This document shows, one piece after another, positions 63,448 through 64,000 of a stretch of 64,000 bases of DNA; positions within the stretch are counted from its first letter, which is position 1, and each line of letters starts with the position of its first letter. The notes under the pieces are model-generated. The model was given only the letters and a program-made list of their open reading frames with translations. It was not told the origin of the DNA and did no database searches. Origin of the DNA: Mycobacterium sp. 852013-51886_SCH5428379. GTDB taxonomy: Bacteria; Actinomycetota; Actinomycetes; Mycobacteriales; Mycobacteriaceae. Both the position numbers and the translations under genes were made by a program. The stretch spans positions 186,001 through 250,000 of the forward strand of contig NZ_LZSU01000019.1 in assembly GCF_001665575.1 (NCBI RefSeq), in the 5' to 3' direction.

Positions 63448-63891
63448 CTATGCGCGGGTGAGCTCGAACAGCGGAATCACCCGGTCGGTCCTGGCCTGAT
63501 AGTCGGCCAACATGGGCGCCACTTCGATGATCTTCGGGTAGGTCGCGTCGCGTTCGTCAGCCGGCAGCTCGCGGACGTCGACGTCGTAGGCGTCCGTGCC
63601 CACCTCGATGTAGGCCTTGGGGTGGGCACGCAGGTTGTGCACCCACGCCGGATCCTTCGGCGCCCCGGCGTACGAGCCCACGATCAGCATCCTGCCGTCG
63701 ACGGTCATGTAGGCCAACGGTGAGACTCGCTTCTTGCCGCTCTTGGCGCCGGTCGTGTGCAGCAGCAGCAGCGTGGCGCCCTCGAAGGGACCGCCCACCT
63801 TGCCGCCGTTGGCGCGGAACTCTTCGACGATCGCGGTGTTGAAATCGTTGAGGGCGCCGATGTCGACGGGATTGTTTGCAGATTCGGTCAT
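63448..63891 (-). CDS. deazaflavin (F420)-dependent nitroreductase-family protein (Ddn-like)
   Basis: A 147-aa split beta-barrel protein of the Ddn/F420H2-dependent reductase family. The family block LLLLHTTGAKSGKKRVSPLA (about residues 40-60) and the segments MLIVGSYAGAPKDPAWVHNL and KAYIEVGTDAYDV are present. Members reduce quinones and activate nitroimidazoles such as pretomanid. ATG at 63889-63891 overlaps the stop of the upstream small membrane-protein gene by 4 nt, so the two are co-transcribed. Confidence 0.9.
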   Translation of the reverse strand: MTESANNPVDIGALNDFNTAIVEEFRANGGKVGGPFEGATLLLLHTTGAKSGKKRVSPLAYMTVDGRMLIVGSYAGAPKDPAWVHNLRAHPKAYIEVGTDAYDVDVRELPADERDATYPKIIEVAPMLADYQARTDRVIPLFELTRA

Positions 63892-64000
63892 GTGACCTCC
63901 AACTTCTTCGGCTCGGAATCCAACCTCGTCTGCCGCCACCAGGCGATGACGAAGACGACCATTGCCCCGGCCAGGGCGATGAGGACCCAGAGGATCACCG
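63888..64000 (-). CDS. C-terminal end of a small membrane protein; start lies beyond the window
   Basis: An open minus-strand frame from the window edge encodes one hydrophobic helix (VILWVLIALAGAMVVFVIAW), then WRQTRLDSEPKKLEVT and a TGA that overlaps the ATG of the Ddn-like gene by 4 nt. It is therefore probably the last helix and tail of a small membrane protein coupled to the Ddn-like protein. If a start codon lies just outside, the protein may be a single-helix peptide. No family can be named. Confidence 0.6.
   Translation of the reverse strand, partial: VILWVLIALAGAMVVFVIAWWRQTRLDSEPKKLEVT

Overview
The window is high-GC actinobacterial DNA, best explained as the chromosome of a fast-growing Mycobacterium (Mycolicibacterium-type). 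Evidence: gene order and protein features match the mycobacterial pyr-carAB-mihF-gmk-rpoZ-coaBC-metK block and the aroC-aroK-aroB-aroQ-pepQ-efp-nusB block; mIHF, a Ddn-like deazaflavin protein, MbtM and a Pks10-like type III polyketide synthase are present. From memory, these two blocks lie far apart in M. tuberculosis (Rv1379-Rv1401 and Rv2533-Rv2569) but are adjacent in environmental mycobacteria, as here. All assignments come from reading the sequence; no database search was run.

Layout. 1-2.6 kb: start of a membrane protein (minus), a LipH/LipI-type esterase and a Baeyer-Villiger monooxygenase (plus). 2.6-16.0 kb, all minus: pyrR-pyrB-pyrC-(PH-like membrane protein)-carA-carB-pyrF-(membrane protein), then mihF-gmk-rpoZ-coaBC-metK. 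Most start and stop codons overlap by 4 nt. A PyrR-binding hairpin sits over the pyrR ribosome-binding site. 16.1-18.6 kb (plus): a serine beta-lactamase-like hydrolase and an FAD monooxygenase. 18.5-25.9 kb (minus): pepQ-efp-nusB-LLM oxidoreductase and aroC-aroK-aroB-aroQ, with a plus-strand B-4DMT-type membrane protein between them.

26.0-38.5 kb is an accessory insertion between aroC and the prepilin peptidase/aroE block: quinone oxidoreductase, TetR regulator, an unrecognised protein, an F420-type LLM enzyme, a rifampicin-phosphotransferase-like PEP-utilising enzyme, an Lrp regulator, a fused indolepyruvate ferredoxin oxidoreductase and a HelD-type RNA polymerase motor. 38.5-44.7 kb (minus): alaS-ruvX-mltG-aroE-prepilin peptidase, plus a YjbQ protein.

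44.8-53.5 kb is a second accessory block. A small stress membrane protein and an IdeR-box-preceded mbtM (plus) meet a minus-strand lipid-polyketide locus. The locus reads PKS III-B, ICMT-B, MMPL transporter, PKS III-A, ICMT-A, geranylgeranyl-reductase-like flavoprotein. The PKS III + membrane methyltransferase pair is duplicated. A 342-bp, AT-rich, palindrome-dense region lies upstream. This is the most interesting system in the window: a predicted pathway for making, O-methylating, oxidising and moving long-chain alkyl-resorcinol, pyrone or quinone lipids.

53.8-61.6 kb (minus): rarA-DUF3097, then the conserved but uncharacterised trio of circularly permuted ATP-grasp/alpha-E, transglutaminase-like and zinc-metallopeptidase-like genes, and a DUF389 membrane protein. 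61.6-64 kb: an HxlR regulator divergent from a thiolase across a perfect 10-bp inverted repeat, a 19-bp-arm inverted repeat after the thiolase, then a Ddn-like protein and the end of a small membrane protein. No tRNA, rRNA, insertion sequence, prophage or CRISPR array was seen.
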